Positions 35,116 through 43,756 of a stretch of 64,000 bases of DNA are shown here, piece after piece (within the stretch, counting starts at the first letter, position 1; the number at the start of each line of letters is the position of its first letter). The DNA is from Cyclobacteriaceae bacterium. GTDB taxonomy: Bacteria > Bacteroidota > Bacteroidia > Cytophagales > Cyclobacteriaceae. Position numbers and translations under genes: made by a program. A model generated the notes under the pieces. It made no database searches. It had not been told where the DNA came from and saw nothing but the letters and a program-made list of their open reading frames with translations. The stretch spans positions 248,001 through 312,000 of the forward strand of contig JANQEU010000075.1 of assembly GCA_028278225.1 (NCBI GenBank), in the 5' to 3' direction.

Positions 35116-36249
35116 ATGCACAACAAAATCAGATTGGGACTTATCGGAGGCGGACCTCGTTCATTTATCGGTCCTGTTCATCGCATTGCCGCCTATATGG
35201 TTGAGGAATTTGACTTGACGGGAGGGGTATTTGATGTGGATTTTGAACATAGTTTAAGTTTTGCCAAAGCGCTTGAACTGGATTCTAACAGATGTTATAA
35301 GGACCTAGATGCGTTTATCACAGGTGAGTCCAAACTACCGGAGGACACCAGGATTGAGGTTGTGGTCATCCTGACCCCCAATTATCTCCATTTTGAAATG
35401 GCAAAGAAGCTGATAGAGGGTGGATTTGATATCATTTGTGAAAAACCTGTAACAGTGTATGCTTCGGAAGCGGAAGAGCTTTCATTGCTTACACAAAAAC
35501 ATGGTACAAAGTTTTGCTTGACACACACCTACACAGGGTATCCGATGGTCCGGCAAATGAAATCGATGATAGAAGAAGGTAAGCTGGGAAGAATTCAAAA
35601 AGTAGATGCGCAGTATTATCAGGGTTGGATCAATCCCTTCATTCATGACAGTGAGAAAAGAAAACAGGTCTGGCGACTGGACCCTGCAGTTGCCGGTCAG
35701 AGTTGCTGCATGGGAGATATTGGGGTCCATGCTTTTAACCTAATCGAGTACACAACCGGCCTGAAAGTTCAAAAGGTATTGTCCGATCTGGAAACCCTCT
35801 ATGATGATAATCCCCTGGATGTCGACGGAACCGTATTGATAAGGATGGAAAACGGGGCCAAGGGAGTGGTCAGAAGCAGTCAGATAGCGTCGGGAGAGGA
35901 AAATAATATAATCATTTCAGTCTACGGAAAAGACGGTGGACTGAAGTGGGCACAGGAGGATCCTACTTATTTACACTATCTTCCTGAGGGCGAGCCGGCC
36001 CAGGTGTTAAAACCTGGAAATCCTTATAACTCAGAATTCGCCATGGACTCCACTAAGATCCCTCCCGGGCATCCCGAAGGACTTTTTGACGCAATGGGAA
36101 ATATTTATAAGGGATTTTCCAAAGCTATCAGGGGAGAAAGTTATTTTAACGGGGCGTTTCCGGGCATTGAAGACGGCGTCCGTGGTATGCGGTTTATCGA
36201 GGCAGTATTGAGATCCAATGCGGAAGGACAAGCCTGGGTGGAAATCTAA
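35116..36249 (+). CDS. Gfo/Idh/MocA family oxidoreductase, first copy
   Basis: 377 residues. The Rossmann loop is GLIGGGPRSFIGPVHRIAAY (9-28), then the catalytic ICEKPVTVYASEAEE (Lys of EKP) and the proton-relay region MGDIGVHAFNLIEYTTGLKV (Asp and His). GHPEGLFDAMGNIYKGF near the end is common in sugar 3-dehydrogenases. Such enzymes oxidise or reduce a sugar hydroxyl with NAD(P). It is the first of three plus-strand catabolic genes and is 18 bases from its paralogue. Confidence 0.9.
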   Translation: MHNKIRLGLIGGGPRSFIGPVHRIAAYMVEEFDLTGGVFDVDFEHSLSFAKALELDSNRCYKDLDAFITGESKLPEDTRIEVVVILTPNYLHFEMAKKLIEGGFDIICEKPVTVYASEAEELSLLTQKHGTKFCLTHTYTGYPMVRQMKSMIEEGKLGRIQKVDAQYYQGWINPFIHDSEKRKQVWRLDPAVAGQSCCMGDIGVHAFNLIEYTTGLKVQKVLSDLETLYDDNPLDVDGTVLIRMENGAKGVVRSSQIASGEENNIIISVYGKDGGLKWAQEDPTYLHYLPEGEPAQVLKPGNPYNSEFAMDSTKIPPGHPEGLFDAMGNIYKGFSKAIRGESYFNGAFPGIEDGVRGMRFIEAVLRSNAEGQAWVEI

Positions 36250-36267
36250 TAGGAAAAACATTTAATT

Positions 36268-37431
36268 ATGGCAAACAGGAAATTGCGGATGGGAATGGTT
36301 GGAGGGAGCAATGAAGCTTTTATAGGAGCAGTACATCGAATGGGGGCCACTCTGGATGGGCAGATCGATCTGGTTTGTGGCGCTTTTAGTTCAAATCCGA
36401 ACAAATCAAAGAAGACGGGGGCAAGCCTGTATCTCCCTGATAACAGGGTGTATGGCTCATTTTCCGAAATGATAGAGAAGGAATCTGGTCTTCCCGATGA
36501 TGTTCGCATGGACTTTGTGTCCATAGTGACGCCGAATCACATGCACTACCCGCCGGCAACACTGGCCCTGGATGCGGGTTTTCCGGTGATCATTGATAAA
36601 CCCATGACTTTTACCCTGGAAGAGGCCAGGTTACTTAGAGAAAAAGTAAGAAAGACAAAATTACCCTTTGCAGTTACCTATACTTATGCCGCTTATCCTA
36701 TGATCAGACAGGCCCACGCAATGGTCCGGAAAGGAGAGATTGGCAAGGTGAGAAAGGTAATGGTGGAATATCCGCAAGGTTGGTTGACAGGTAAGCTCGA
36801 AGATACCGGGCAGAAGCAGGCAGCCTGGAGAGCAGATCCGGATAGAGCCGGCATCAGCAATTGCTTCGGGGACATTGGAACGCACGCTGCGAATATGGCC
36901 GAATATATTACCGGCCTTGAGATTACGGAAGTTTTAGCCGAACTGAACGCATTCGTTCCTACGAGAGTTTTGGACGATGATGCAAACGTGCTTTTTCATA
37001 TGGAGGATGGCGCTAACGGCGTGATATCTGCGTCACAGGTTTCACCAGGGGAGGAAAACAACCTGAAATGCAGGGTATATGGCGACAAGGGCGGACTGGA
37101 GTGGAATAATACAGACCACAACACGCTTTTGGTAAAAATTCATGGGCAACCTGTCCGGATCTACAGAACCGGAGTTGATAATGGCTACCTGGAAGAAGCA
37201 GCCCTGATACATACCCGCACGCCCTCAGGTCACCCGGAAGGCTACATTGAGGCTTTTGCCAACATTTACAGGAATTTTGCTTTTGAGGTAAGAAAATACC
37301 TGTTTGGTGAAGAATATAACGAACTTATGGATTTTCAGGGTGTTGATGACGGATTTAAGGGGATTGCCATGATTGCCGCCGTAGTGGAGTCGTCGAAAAA
37401 CGGAAATATCTGGACAAAAGTTGAAAATTAG
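36268..37431 (+). CDS. Gfo/Idh/MocA family oxidoreductase, second copy
   Basis: 387 residues, a diverged copy of the preceding gene. Motifs are GMVGGSNEAFIGAVHRMGAT, a variant catalytic motif IIDKPMTFTLEEA (Asp instead of Glu before Lys-Pro), AAYPMIRQAHAMVRKGEIG, FGDIGTHAANMAEYITGLEI and GHPEGYIEAFANIYRNF. Two related dehydrogenases plus a TIM-barrel protein resemble pathways that oxidise a sugar at C3, cleave it and reduce the product. Which copy oxidises and which reduces is not visible. Confidence 0.9.
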   Translation: MANRKLRMGMVGGSNEAFIGAVHRMGATLDGQIDLVCGAFSSNPNKSKKTGASLYLPDNRVYGSFSEMIEKESGLPDDVRMDFVSIVTPNHMHYPPATLALDAGFPVIIDKPMTFTLEEARLLREKVRKTKLPFAVTYTYAAYPMIRQAHAMVRKGEIGKVRKVMVEYPQGWLTGKLEDTGQKQAAWRADPDRAGISNCFGDIGTHAANMAEYITGLEITEVLAELNAFVPTRVLDDDANVLFHMEDGANGVISASQVSPGEENNLKCRVYGDKGGLEWNNTDHNTLLVKIHGQPVRIYRTGVDNGYLEEAALIHTRTPSGHPEGYIEAFANIYRNFAFEVRKYLFGEEYNELMDFQGVDDGFKGIAMIAAVVESSKNGNIWTKVEN

Positions 37432-37457
37432 TCGTAATTGAAAATAAACCAAGAATC

Positions 37458-38510
37458 ATGAAGACAATAAAAGGACCTGCGATCTTTCTTGCCCAATTCC
37501 TGGATGATGTGGAACCGTTCAATAACCTGAAGAATATTTGTCAATGGGTGGCATCTCTTGGCTATAAAGGTGTACAAATACCTGCGTGGGACGGCCGTGT
37601 AATAGACATTTCGAAGGCAGGTGAAAGCAAAGGTTACTGTGATGACATCAAGGGAATTGTTAATGAGGCAGGTCTGGAAATAACAGAACTGGCTACTCAT
37701 TTGCAGGGCCAACTGGTTGCGGTACACCCTGCGTACGACACTATGTTTGATGCTTTTGCGCCGGCGGAACTGCACGGCAACCCCAAGGCGCGAACAGAAT
37801 GGGCTGTTAACCAGGTAAAATCCGCAGCTTCTGCCAGTAAACATATGGACATAAATGTGATGGCCAGTTTTTCAGGAGCCCTCGTTTGGCCCTTTTTATA
37901 TCCCTGGCCACAGCGACCGGGAGGTTTGGTAGAGGCAGGATTTAAAGAACTGGCCCGACGGTGGCTGCCGATACTTGACCATTGCAAAGATGAGGGGGTT
38001 GAGGTTTGTTTTGAGATACATCCCGGTGAAGATCTCCATGATGGTGTAACATTCGAAAGATTCCTTGAGGAAACAAATAATCACAGTGCGGCTAAAATTC
38101 TGTACGATCCTTCACATTTTGTTTTGCAGCAGTTGGATTATGTGGAGTATATCGACCACTACCATGAATTGATACGGATGTTCCATGTCAAAGACGCCGA
38201 GTATAATCCCACAGGGAAATCCGGTGTTTACGGAGGCTATCAGGATTGGGTTGGCAGACCAGGGAGGTTCAGGTCACTGGGCGATGGGGATGTGGATTTC
38301 GTGAGCATTTTTACAAAGCTCAGCCAATATGGTTTCGATGGATGGGCGGTGCTGGAATGGGAGTGTTGCATAAAATCCCCGGAGCAAGGTGCAGAGGAAG
38401 GCGCTCCGTTTATCAAAGATCATATCATCAGGGTGACAGAGAAGGCATTTGATGATTTTGCGGGAGGATCGGTGGATGACGAAACCAACAGGAAGATCCT
38501 CGGCCTATAA
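37458..38510 (+). CDS. Sugar phosphate isomerase/epimerase family TIM barrel protein
   Basis: 350 residues of the AP-endonuclease-2 TIM barrel fold. Metal-site candidates are Glu in EVCFEIHPGEDLHDG, Asp and His in ILYDPSHFVLQQ, His in MFHVKDAEYNPTG and Glu in AVLEWECCIKSPEQGA. Family members are xylose-isomerase-like epimerases, inosose dehydratases and 3-keto-glycoside lyases. Twenty-six bases after the second oxidoreductase, so the three are one operon. An eliminase acting on a 3-keto sugar fits the context but is inferred. Confidence 0.88.
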   Translation: MKTIKGPAIFLAQFLDDVEPFNNLKNICQWVASLGYKGVQIPAWDGRVIDISKAGESKGYCDDIKGIVNEAGLEITELATHLQGQLVAVHPAYDTMFDAFAPAELHGNPKARTEWAVNQVKSAASASKHMDINVMASFSGALVWPFLYPWPQRPGGLVEAGFKELARRWLPILDHCKDEGVEVCFEIHPGEDLHDGVTFERFLEETNNHSAAKILYDPSHFVLQQLDYVEYIDHYHELIRMFHVKDAEYNPTGKSGVYGGYQDWVGRPGRFRSLGDGDVDFVSIFTKLSQYGFDGWAVLEWECCIKSPEQGAEEGAPFIKDHIIRVTEKAFDDFAGGSVDDETNRKILGL

Positions 38511-38559
38511 TCACAATTTATTCTTCCGGAAAACTTGTGGGTTGATGGAGGGAAGTAAT

Positions 38560-40752
38560 ATGAGAATTTGTAGTACGGTTTTCCTTGGCTTCCTGACATT
38601 TTCAATTTGCGCACAAACGATTGAGGGTAGAATAATCGATGGAACAGATAACACGCCATTGACAGGAGCGAATGTTGTTGAGAAAGGATCGAATTCATAT
38701 GCGATTTCAGATGCCGGGGGATTCTTCAGGATAGAAGATCTGGCACCAGGAAGATCACAACTGGAAGTGTCCTTTGTTGGTTACAAAACTGCAGTGATCT
38801 CGAATATTTGGGTAAAGACAGGAAAGACCGTCAATCTCACCATTCCTTTGGAGTTGGATCCATATCAACTCGGTGAGGTAATCATAAAGTCTACGAATCC
38901 TGTTGTCGGACCCGGGCGAAGAACTATTGACGAAGAACAGATCAATCGATTTGCCGCTACCTACTATGATCCGGCGAGATTGATGACTACATCACCGGAT
39001 GTAGCTGTAATCAACGATCAGAATAACCAGGTTTCGGTCAGAGGTATTTCCCCAAACTATAATCTATGGAGATTGGAGGGAGCTGAAATAGTTAATCCAA
39101 ATCACCTGTCGAATGCAGGAACAATTACGGATCAGCCTGCCGGTTCGAGCGGTGGTGTCAACATTTTGAGTGCACAGGTTTTAGGTGTGTCATCATTTCA
39201 TTACGGTGCATTTGACAACACCCTGGGGAATAGTGTTGGCGGCATTTTTGACATGTATTTGAAAGAAGGAATTTCATCTGATTATCAGTTTACCACACAA
39301 GCCTCATTAATTGGATTTGATTTAAGCGCTGATGGGCCAATTGTCGCTGACGGGAAGGCAAGCTTCATTACGAACTATCGTTACTCCTTTACCGGACTCC
39401 TGACGAATTTCGGCATTGATTTCGGTGGGGAGTCAATAGGTTTCCAGGATCTGTCCGTTATTGTCTCCATACCCTTCAAGGACAACGGAAGGATTAAGAT
39501 TTTTGGATCGGGAGGACTGAACTTTAACGATTTTGAGCATAAGGAATTTAGCAAATCGGAGAAGGAAAAAGATAGAAATGACATCTACTACGACGGAAAA
39601 ATGGGTTTGGTTGGTACCAGGCTTGACTACGGCAGGTTCGGCGCTACAATCATTGGTTCAGGTTTCAAAAACAAAAGGGTACAAAGCAGTTATAATGATT
39701 TGGACCTGGTTGTGTCAAACGTCGCGGCAAAAAGAAATGAATCCCTGTTGAGCACAAATTTCAGTTATACAATACCCCTGTTATTCGGGACCTACGATAT
39801 TGGTGTGGTAAATAATTACTATACCTACGGTAGTGTCAGGGAGGGCTTGAGCCGACTTTACCTCAATTCCCTTCTGGACTTCAGGCGGGTCACAATTTCC
39901 ATGGGATTTTCCATTTCGACCAATGATACTGATGATCCTGTGTTCGACCCGAGAATAATGGTCGAATACCAGGTAAGCAATCCGGTTATGTTTTATGTGG
40001 GTATGGGGAGATACAGTCAGTTGCTGAAACCCTCCAATCACTATTACCTTTCCATTCCCGATGAGGAGCCATATACGGTTTTGGATAATTACGGTTTTAT
40101 CAGGTCTGATCGTTTCACTGGTGGGATAGTGTTTAATACCGATATTTTTTCACTCCAAACTGAATTATTTTACTATCATTTTCCAAAAGTCAATACCATA
40201 GTAAGTCTGGCAGATACTGTAAACGAGGACCCTGATGCTGCATCAGTTGGTATATCGCTTACCGCAAATAAAGACTTTAGTAATCTTTGGTATGTGTTGG
40301 CAGGCGTAAACCTGTTTAATTCACAATACGGCGGATCGGGTAATAACACTTACAATACAAAACATAATTTCAACTTCTCAATCGGTAAGGAATTCAAAAG
40401 GGAAAAGAATGAAAGCCTGAGGACATTGAGTTTTAACATGAAAACCCTCTGGCAGGGCGGAATCTATTATTTCGACATACCGGCCCTGGATGCAGTTCCT
40501 TTTCCCGAACCTAGTGATTTAGCGTCGTTGGGTGAGTTTGAGTCGCGACTGGGTAGTTACTTCAGAGTTGACTTCAGGTTACAACGGACAAAGTCGCATC
40601 CGGGGTTTACCAGCATTATCGCATTGGATATTCAAAACATTTTTAACCGTGAGAATGAGGGGTACGTTTACTATGACAATTTCCTGAATGAAAAGCAGAC
40701 ATCGTTGCAACTAGGTCTGATTCCTATATTAACTTACCGCCTGGAATTTTAG
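38560..40752 (+). CDS. TonB-dependent receptor with carboxypeptidase-like N-terminal domain
   Basis: About 730 residues from the ATG at 38560, chosen for the signal peptide (MRICSTVFLGFLTFSICAQ) and the GGAGG-type sequence just upstream. Residues 20-110 form a CarboxypepD_reg-like domain (IEGRIIDGTDNTPLTGANV, VSFVGYKTAVISNI); a plug domain (about 115-260) and an outer-membrane barrel ending FLNEKQTSLQLGLIPILTYRLEF follow. No SusD partner is nearby, and it is shorter than SusC. It may take up the substrate of the preceding sugar genes, 49 bases upstream, but this is uncertain. Confidence 0.92.
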   Translation: MRICSTVFLGFLTFSICAQTIEGRIIDGTDNTPLTGANVVEKGSNSYAISDAGGFFRIEDLAPGRSQLEVSFVGYKTAVISNIWVKTGKTVNLTIPLELDPYQLGEVIIKSTNPVVGPGRRTIDEEQINRFAATYYDPARLMTTSPDVAVINDQNNQVSVRGISPNYNLWRLEGAEIVNPNHLSNAGTITDQPAGSSGGVNILSAQVLGVSSFHYGAFDNTLGNSVGGIFDMYLKEGISSDYQFTTQASLIGFDLSADGPIVADGKASFITNYRYSFTGLLTNFGIDFGGESIGFQDLSVIVSIPFKDNGRIKIFGSGGLNFNDFEHKEFSKSEKEKDRNDIYYDGKMGLVGTRLDYGRFGATIIGSGFKNKRVQSSYNDLDLVVSNVAAKRNESLLSTNFSYTIPLLFGTYDIGVVNNYYTYGSVREGLSRLYLNSLLDFRRVTISMGFSISTNDTDDPVFDPRIMVEYQVSNPVMFYVGMGRYSQLLKPSNHYYLSIPDEEPYTVLDNYGFIRSDRFTGGIVFNTDIFSLQTELFYYHFPKVNTIVSLADTVNEDPDAASVGISLTANKDFSNLWYVLAGVNLFNSQYGGSGNNTYNTKHNFNFSIGKEFKREKNESLRTLSFNMKTLWQGGIYYFDIPALDAVPFPEPSDLASLGEFESRLGSYFRVDFRLQRTKSHPGFTSIIALDIQNIFNRENEGYVYYDNFLNEKQTSLQLGLIPILTYRLEF

Positions 40753-40757
40753 GAAAA

Positions 40758-41114
40758 ATGAAGGTTATTTATTTCATATTTTTTACCCTGTTTGCAGTAT
40801 TTGCAGCAGTTCAATTTAATGACCCGGATTCGTTCATCTGGATAATAACTTACGGGGTTGTGGCTCTCGTTTCGTTATTGAGGTTGTTTGGGATTTTCCA
40901 GCGCACGATGGTCTTTATACTGATGATTTTGGTGGGTCTTTACGCACTGTTACATGTGCAATATTTTTGGGAATGGCTCGTGACCAGCAATAAAGGAGAG
41001 CTGTTCGGGGAAATGATATATGAAAAATCCTATATCGAAGGGACCAGGGAATTTCTGGGCCTGGTTTTGGCTGATCTGACACTGGCCTTTCATCTGTATT
41101 GGAAGAATATTTAG
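40758..41114 (+). CDS. TMEM220-family membrane protein
   Basis: 118 residues with four membrane segments. FAAVQFNDPDSFIWIITYGVVAL is the conserved start (Q-x-N-D-P-D, W-I-x-x-Y) of the TMEM220 family, found in Bacteroidota and animals. Function unknown. It starts five bases after the receptor stop, so it is probably translated from the same mRNA, and its 3' end overlaps the convergent Ppx gene by four bases. Confidence 0.85.
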   Translation: MKVIYFIFFTLFAVFAAVQFNDPDSFIWIITYGVVALVSLLRLFGIFQRTMVFILMILVGLYALLHVQYFWEWLVTSNKGELFGEMIYEKSYIEGTREFLGLVLADLTLAFHLYWKNI

Positions 41115-42013
41115 TTTTTCACAAAGACCTTTCCTTCCTTTTGATAGTACTTTTCAAAAAGGTAGTAGTTGATACCGTCTTTCAATCCGACATCAGGTAT
41201 ATAGATCGATTTTGACCGGGCAGCTTTCATAATTTCAACATATATATCCGAAGCGGGTAGAATTACATCGGCCCTGTCAGGGTTTAAATGCAGTCGGTTT
41301 AATTTCTCGACCATACTTGATCGTTTCAATTGGTTCTGAACATTTTGAATAGCGTCTATGGATATTTTTCTGCTTTTCACCCCGCCTGAAAGTTCATAGA
41401 TCTTTTTGATGCTGCCACCGGTTCCTATCGCCGTAATTCTTCCATATTGTTTTTTAATGTGCCTGGATATCCATGTCAATAGCTCTCTCCAGGATTGAGT
41501 AAAATCCCCAAGCTCGAGACTTCTGACGGACCCGATCCTGAAGGATTCGGATTTGATCTTTTCCTTATTGACATACAGATTGAGCTCTGTACTTCCGCCT
41601 CCCACATCGATATGAAGATAAGCCTTATCATCAATGGTTAGGGCGATAACATTGTTGATCATTTCCGCCTCCCTTTTCCCGGATATTATTTCAATGTCAA
41701 GCTCCAGTACTTCGTGCACTTTGTCCTGTATTTTTTTGTTGTTCCTGGCTTCACGCATAGCTGAAGTGGCGCAGGCATAATAGTGGTCAATCTCATATAG
41801 ATCCATCAGGTTTCTAAAAGTCTGAAGTAGCTTCAGCAGGTTTGCCTCCCTTTCTGCACTTACTCTTCCCAGGGAGAATACATCCTGCCCAAGCCGTAAA
41901 GGAAAGCGAATGTACTCCAGCCTTTTGAAGGTGATTGCACCATCATATTCCAGAACTTTGGTGATCTGGAGTTTAACAGCATTGGAACCAATATCTATTG
42001 CTGCAAGTTTCAT
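41111..42013 (-). CDS. Ppx/GppA family phosphatase
   Basis: 300 residues, only the ASKHA catalytic part. It starts LAAIDIGSNAVKLQITKV (phosphate loop) and has YACATSAMREARN, the second loop HIDVGGGSTELNLYV and IGTGGSIKKIYEL. The C-terminal HD-like domain of full Ppx (about 500 residues) is absent, as in the short group of Bacteroidota. It hydrolyses polyphosphate or pppGpp. It diverges from the SAM riboswitch. Confidence 0.92.
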   Translation of the reverse strand: MKLAAIDIGSNAVKLQITKVLEYDGAITFKRLEYIRFPLRLGQDVFSLGRVSAEREANLLKLLQTFRNLMDLYEIDHYYACATSAMREARNNKKIQDKVHEVLELDIEIISGKREAEMINNVIALTIDDKAYLHIDVGGGSTELNLYVNKEKIKSESFRIGSVRSLELGDFTQSWRELLTWISRHIKKQYGRITAIGTGGSIKKIYELSGGVKSRKISIDAIQNVQNQLKRSSMVEKLNRLHLNPDRADVILPASDIYVEIMKAARSKSIYIPDVGLKDGINYYLFEKYYQKEGKVFVKN

Positions 42014-42052
42014 TGAAAGGTCTATTCAGCAGCAATGATAACGGGAATGGTT

Positions 42053-42083
42053 TTTTTATTCTTTGTTGTTAGGCCTATATTTG
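42053..42083 (+). promoter_or_regulatory. Promoter of the SAM riboswitch and metH operon
   Basis: TATATTTG (42076-42083) is an exact -7 box, with TTTT at 42053-42056 (three of four -33 bases) 19 bases upstream. Transcription would begin near 42090, which is exactly the first base of the riboswitch P1 stem. Confidence 0.6.
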
Positions 42084-42089
42084 CCGGAT

Positions 42090-42253
42090 CTTATCAAGAA
42101 AGGCAGAGGGATTGGGCCCGTTGACGCCTTAGCAACCTTTGCCGGCAGTACCGTCGGCATTTCGGTGCTAACTCCCACCTGTTCCATCCCGGTAACTCCG
42201 GGATCGGAAGGGACAGATAAGGATAAACTCCTTCCAAAACCTTCCTTGATAAG
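42090..42253 (+). promoter_or_regulatory. SAM-I (S-box) riboswitch with expression platform
   Basis: The aptamer is 42090-42221. P1 pairs CTTATC (42090-42095) with GATAAG (42216-42221). Between them are the S-box landmarks: GAGGGATTGGGCCCG and GCCTTAGCAACC (P2 with kink turn), GTGCTAACTCCC (P3), and the P4 hairpin CCCGGTAACTCCGGG. Downstream, CTTGATAAG (42245-42253) is a perfect 9-base complement of the P1 5' strand CTTATCAAG (42090-42098), so it can replace GATAAG when SAM is absent. GGAAGG (42206-42211) can pair with either CCTTCC that follows. No U-run terminator is present. It controls metH below. Confidence 0.95.
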
Positions 42254-42273
42254 TCGGTATTAAATTGAAAAGA

Positions 42274-43287
42274 ATGGATGTAAGGTCTATAGTAGACAAC
42301 AGGATCCTGGTACTTGACGGTGCCATGGGTACAATGATACAGCGATACGGGTTGAGTGAAACAGATTTCAGAAATGAGGCGCTGAAGGATCATCCCCACG
42401 ACCTGAAGGGTAACAACGATCTACTTTCGGTCACAAGACCGGACATTATCAGGGAGATCCACTCCGTTTATTTTGAAGCCGGAGCAGATATTGCCGAGAC
42501 CAATACATTTAGCGGGACCGCTATTGCCCAGGCCGATTACGGCTTGGCTGCGGATGAATGGGTCTACAAGATCAACTATGAATCCGCCAAAATTGCCAGG
42601 GAAGTGGCAGATGACTTTACCCGTAGAGAGCCATCAAAACCACGGTTCGTTGCCGGATCAATAGGGCCGACGAACAGGACTGCCTCGCTTTCACCTGATG
42701 TCAACGATCCCGGATTCAGGGCTATCACCTTTGCAGAACTGAGAAATGCCTACAAATTGCAGGCTGAAGCACTTCTGGATGGCAGTGTGGATTTACTATT
42801 GGTTGAGACGGTGTTCGATACTTTAAACGCAAAAGCAGCCCTAAACGCTATTGAACTGATTAAAACGGAAAGGGGAATTGACCCGCCGGTTATGGTTTCC
42901 GGTACTATCACGGATGCCTCCGGGCGTACACTTTCCGGTCAGACGGCAGAAGCTTTCCTGATTTCGGTTTCTCATGTAAACCCGTTTAGTGTGGGTTTAA
43001 ACTGTGCGTTGGGAGCAGAGCAGCTAAAACCCTATTTGCAAACGATAAGCAACAAAACCGAGTTTTATGTAAGCGCTCATCCGAATGCGGGCCTGCCGAA
43101 TGAATTTGGAGAATATGATCAGACACCTGAGGAGATGGCCGGTGAAATTGACGGTTATCTCAAGGAGGGCCTGGTAAATGTAGTTGGCGGATGCTGTGGC
43201 ACCACCCCCGAACACATTAAAGCAATTTCAGAACTAGTTAAAAATTATAATCCCCGAAAAGCCAGACATGTCATCGAAACTGTATAA
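42274..43287 (+). CDS. metH: Methionine synthase, homocysteine-binding half (split MetH)
   Basis: 337 residues from the ATG at 42274; a TTG three codons upstream is unneeded. The whole protein is the homocysteine methyltransferase barrel: [54 protein letters not shown] and [14 protein letters not shown]. The zinc Cys are present in [12 protein letters not shown] and [12 protein letters not shown]. In most bacteria this is fused to the other MetH domains; here it is a separate gene, as in Flavobacteriia. Controlled by the SAM-I riboswitch. Confidence 0.95.
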   Translation: MDVRSIVDNRILVLDGAMGTMIQRYGLSETDFRNEALKDHPHDLKGNNDLLSVTRPDIIREIHSVYFEAGADIAETNTFSGTAIAQADYGLAADEWVYKINYESAKIAREVADDFTRREPSKPRFVAGSIGPTNRTASLSPDVNDPGFRAITFAELRNAYKLQAEALLDGSVDLLLVETVFDTLNAKAALNAIELIKTERGIDPPVMVSGTITDASGRTLSGQTAEAFLISVSHVNPFSVGLNCALGAEQLKPYLQTISNKTEFYVSAHPNAGLPNEFGEYDQTPEEMAGEIDGYLKEGLVNVVGGCCGTTPEHIKAISELVKNYNPRKARHVIETV

Positions 43288-43705
43288 GGATATTGATAAG
43301 TCGATTTTAAAATCGATCCCAAATCCAACTAAAGAGGCGTATGAAATAAAGATCAAGATCCCGGAGTTCACATTCCTGGGCATCCAGGAACAGCCGGATT
43401 TTGCCAATGTATATCTCACGCTGTATCCAAAGAATAAGATCATTGAACTCAAATCCCTCAAATTGTATGTGTTTCAGCTCAGGGATATTGTGGTTTCATA
43501 TGAACGCCTGATCAATATATTTTACGACCACCTTATGGAAGTATACAATCCCGACAGGCTGAGGATTGTAATGAACTGCAACCCGAGGGGTGGGATAAGT
43601 TCAAGGTTAACCATTGACTCTGATTGGGGCATTCGAGGTGGTGAAGAAAAATACAAAGATTGGGTGCACGGAAGTTCCGATGACAACTGGCAGGTACTGA
43701 TGTAG
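43268..43705 (+). CDS. QueF-like T-fold protein without catalytic cysteine, inside the split metH operon
   Basis: 145 residues, clearly related to QueF (preQ0 reductase, short B. subtilis type): [14 protein letters not shown] (33-46), [21 protein letters not shown] (53-73), SYERLIN (77-83) and NPRGGISSR (105-113). In B. subtilis QueF the first block reads EFTSLCPMTGQPDFA with nucleophile Cys55; here the Cys is Gly or deleted. His96 is replaced by Tyr78, while Asp44 and Glu79 are kept. So preQ0 reduction is not expected. It overlaps the homocysteine half of metH by 20 bases and precedes the cobalamin half by 51 bases. T-fold proteins bind purines or pterins; a role with folate or MetH assembly is a guess. 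Confidence 0.88.
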   Translation: MSSKLYKDIDKSILKSIPNPTKEAYEIKIKIPEFTFLGIQEQPDFANVYLTLYPKNKIIELKSLKLYVFQLRDIVVSYERLINIFYDHLMEVYNPDRLRIVMNCNPRGGISSRLTIDSDWGIRGGEEKYKDWVHGSSDDNWQVLM

Positions 43706-43756
43706 CCCTATCCCATACACTGAATTCCCAAAATCGCAATATTCTAACTAAATAGC

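Noticed and set aside
38560-40752. SusC-type receptor of a polysaccharide utilisation locus
   Set aside because: Too short (about 730 residues), no SusD, no glycoside hydrolases nearby.
43268-43705. Functional queF for queuosine synthesis, matching tgt in the window
   Set aside because: The catalytic Cys and His are missing, so preQ0 reduction is unlikely; tgt lies 24 kb away.
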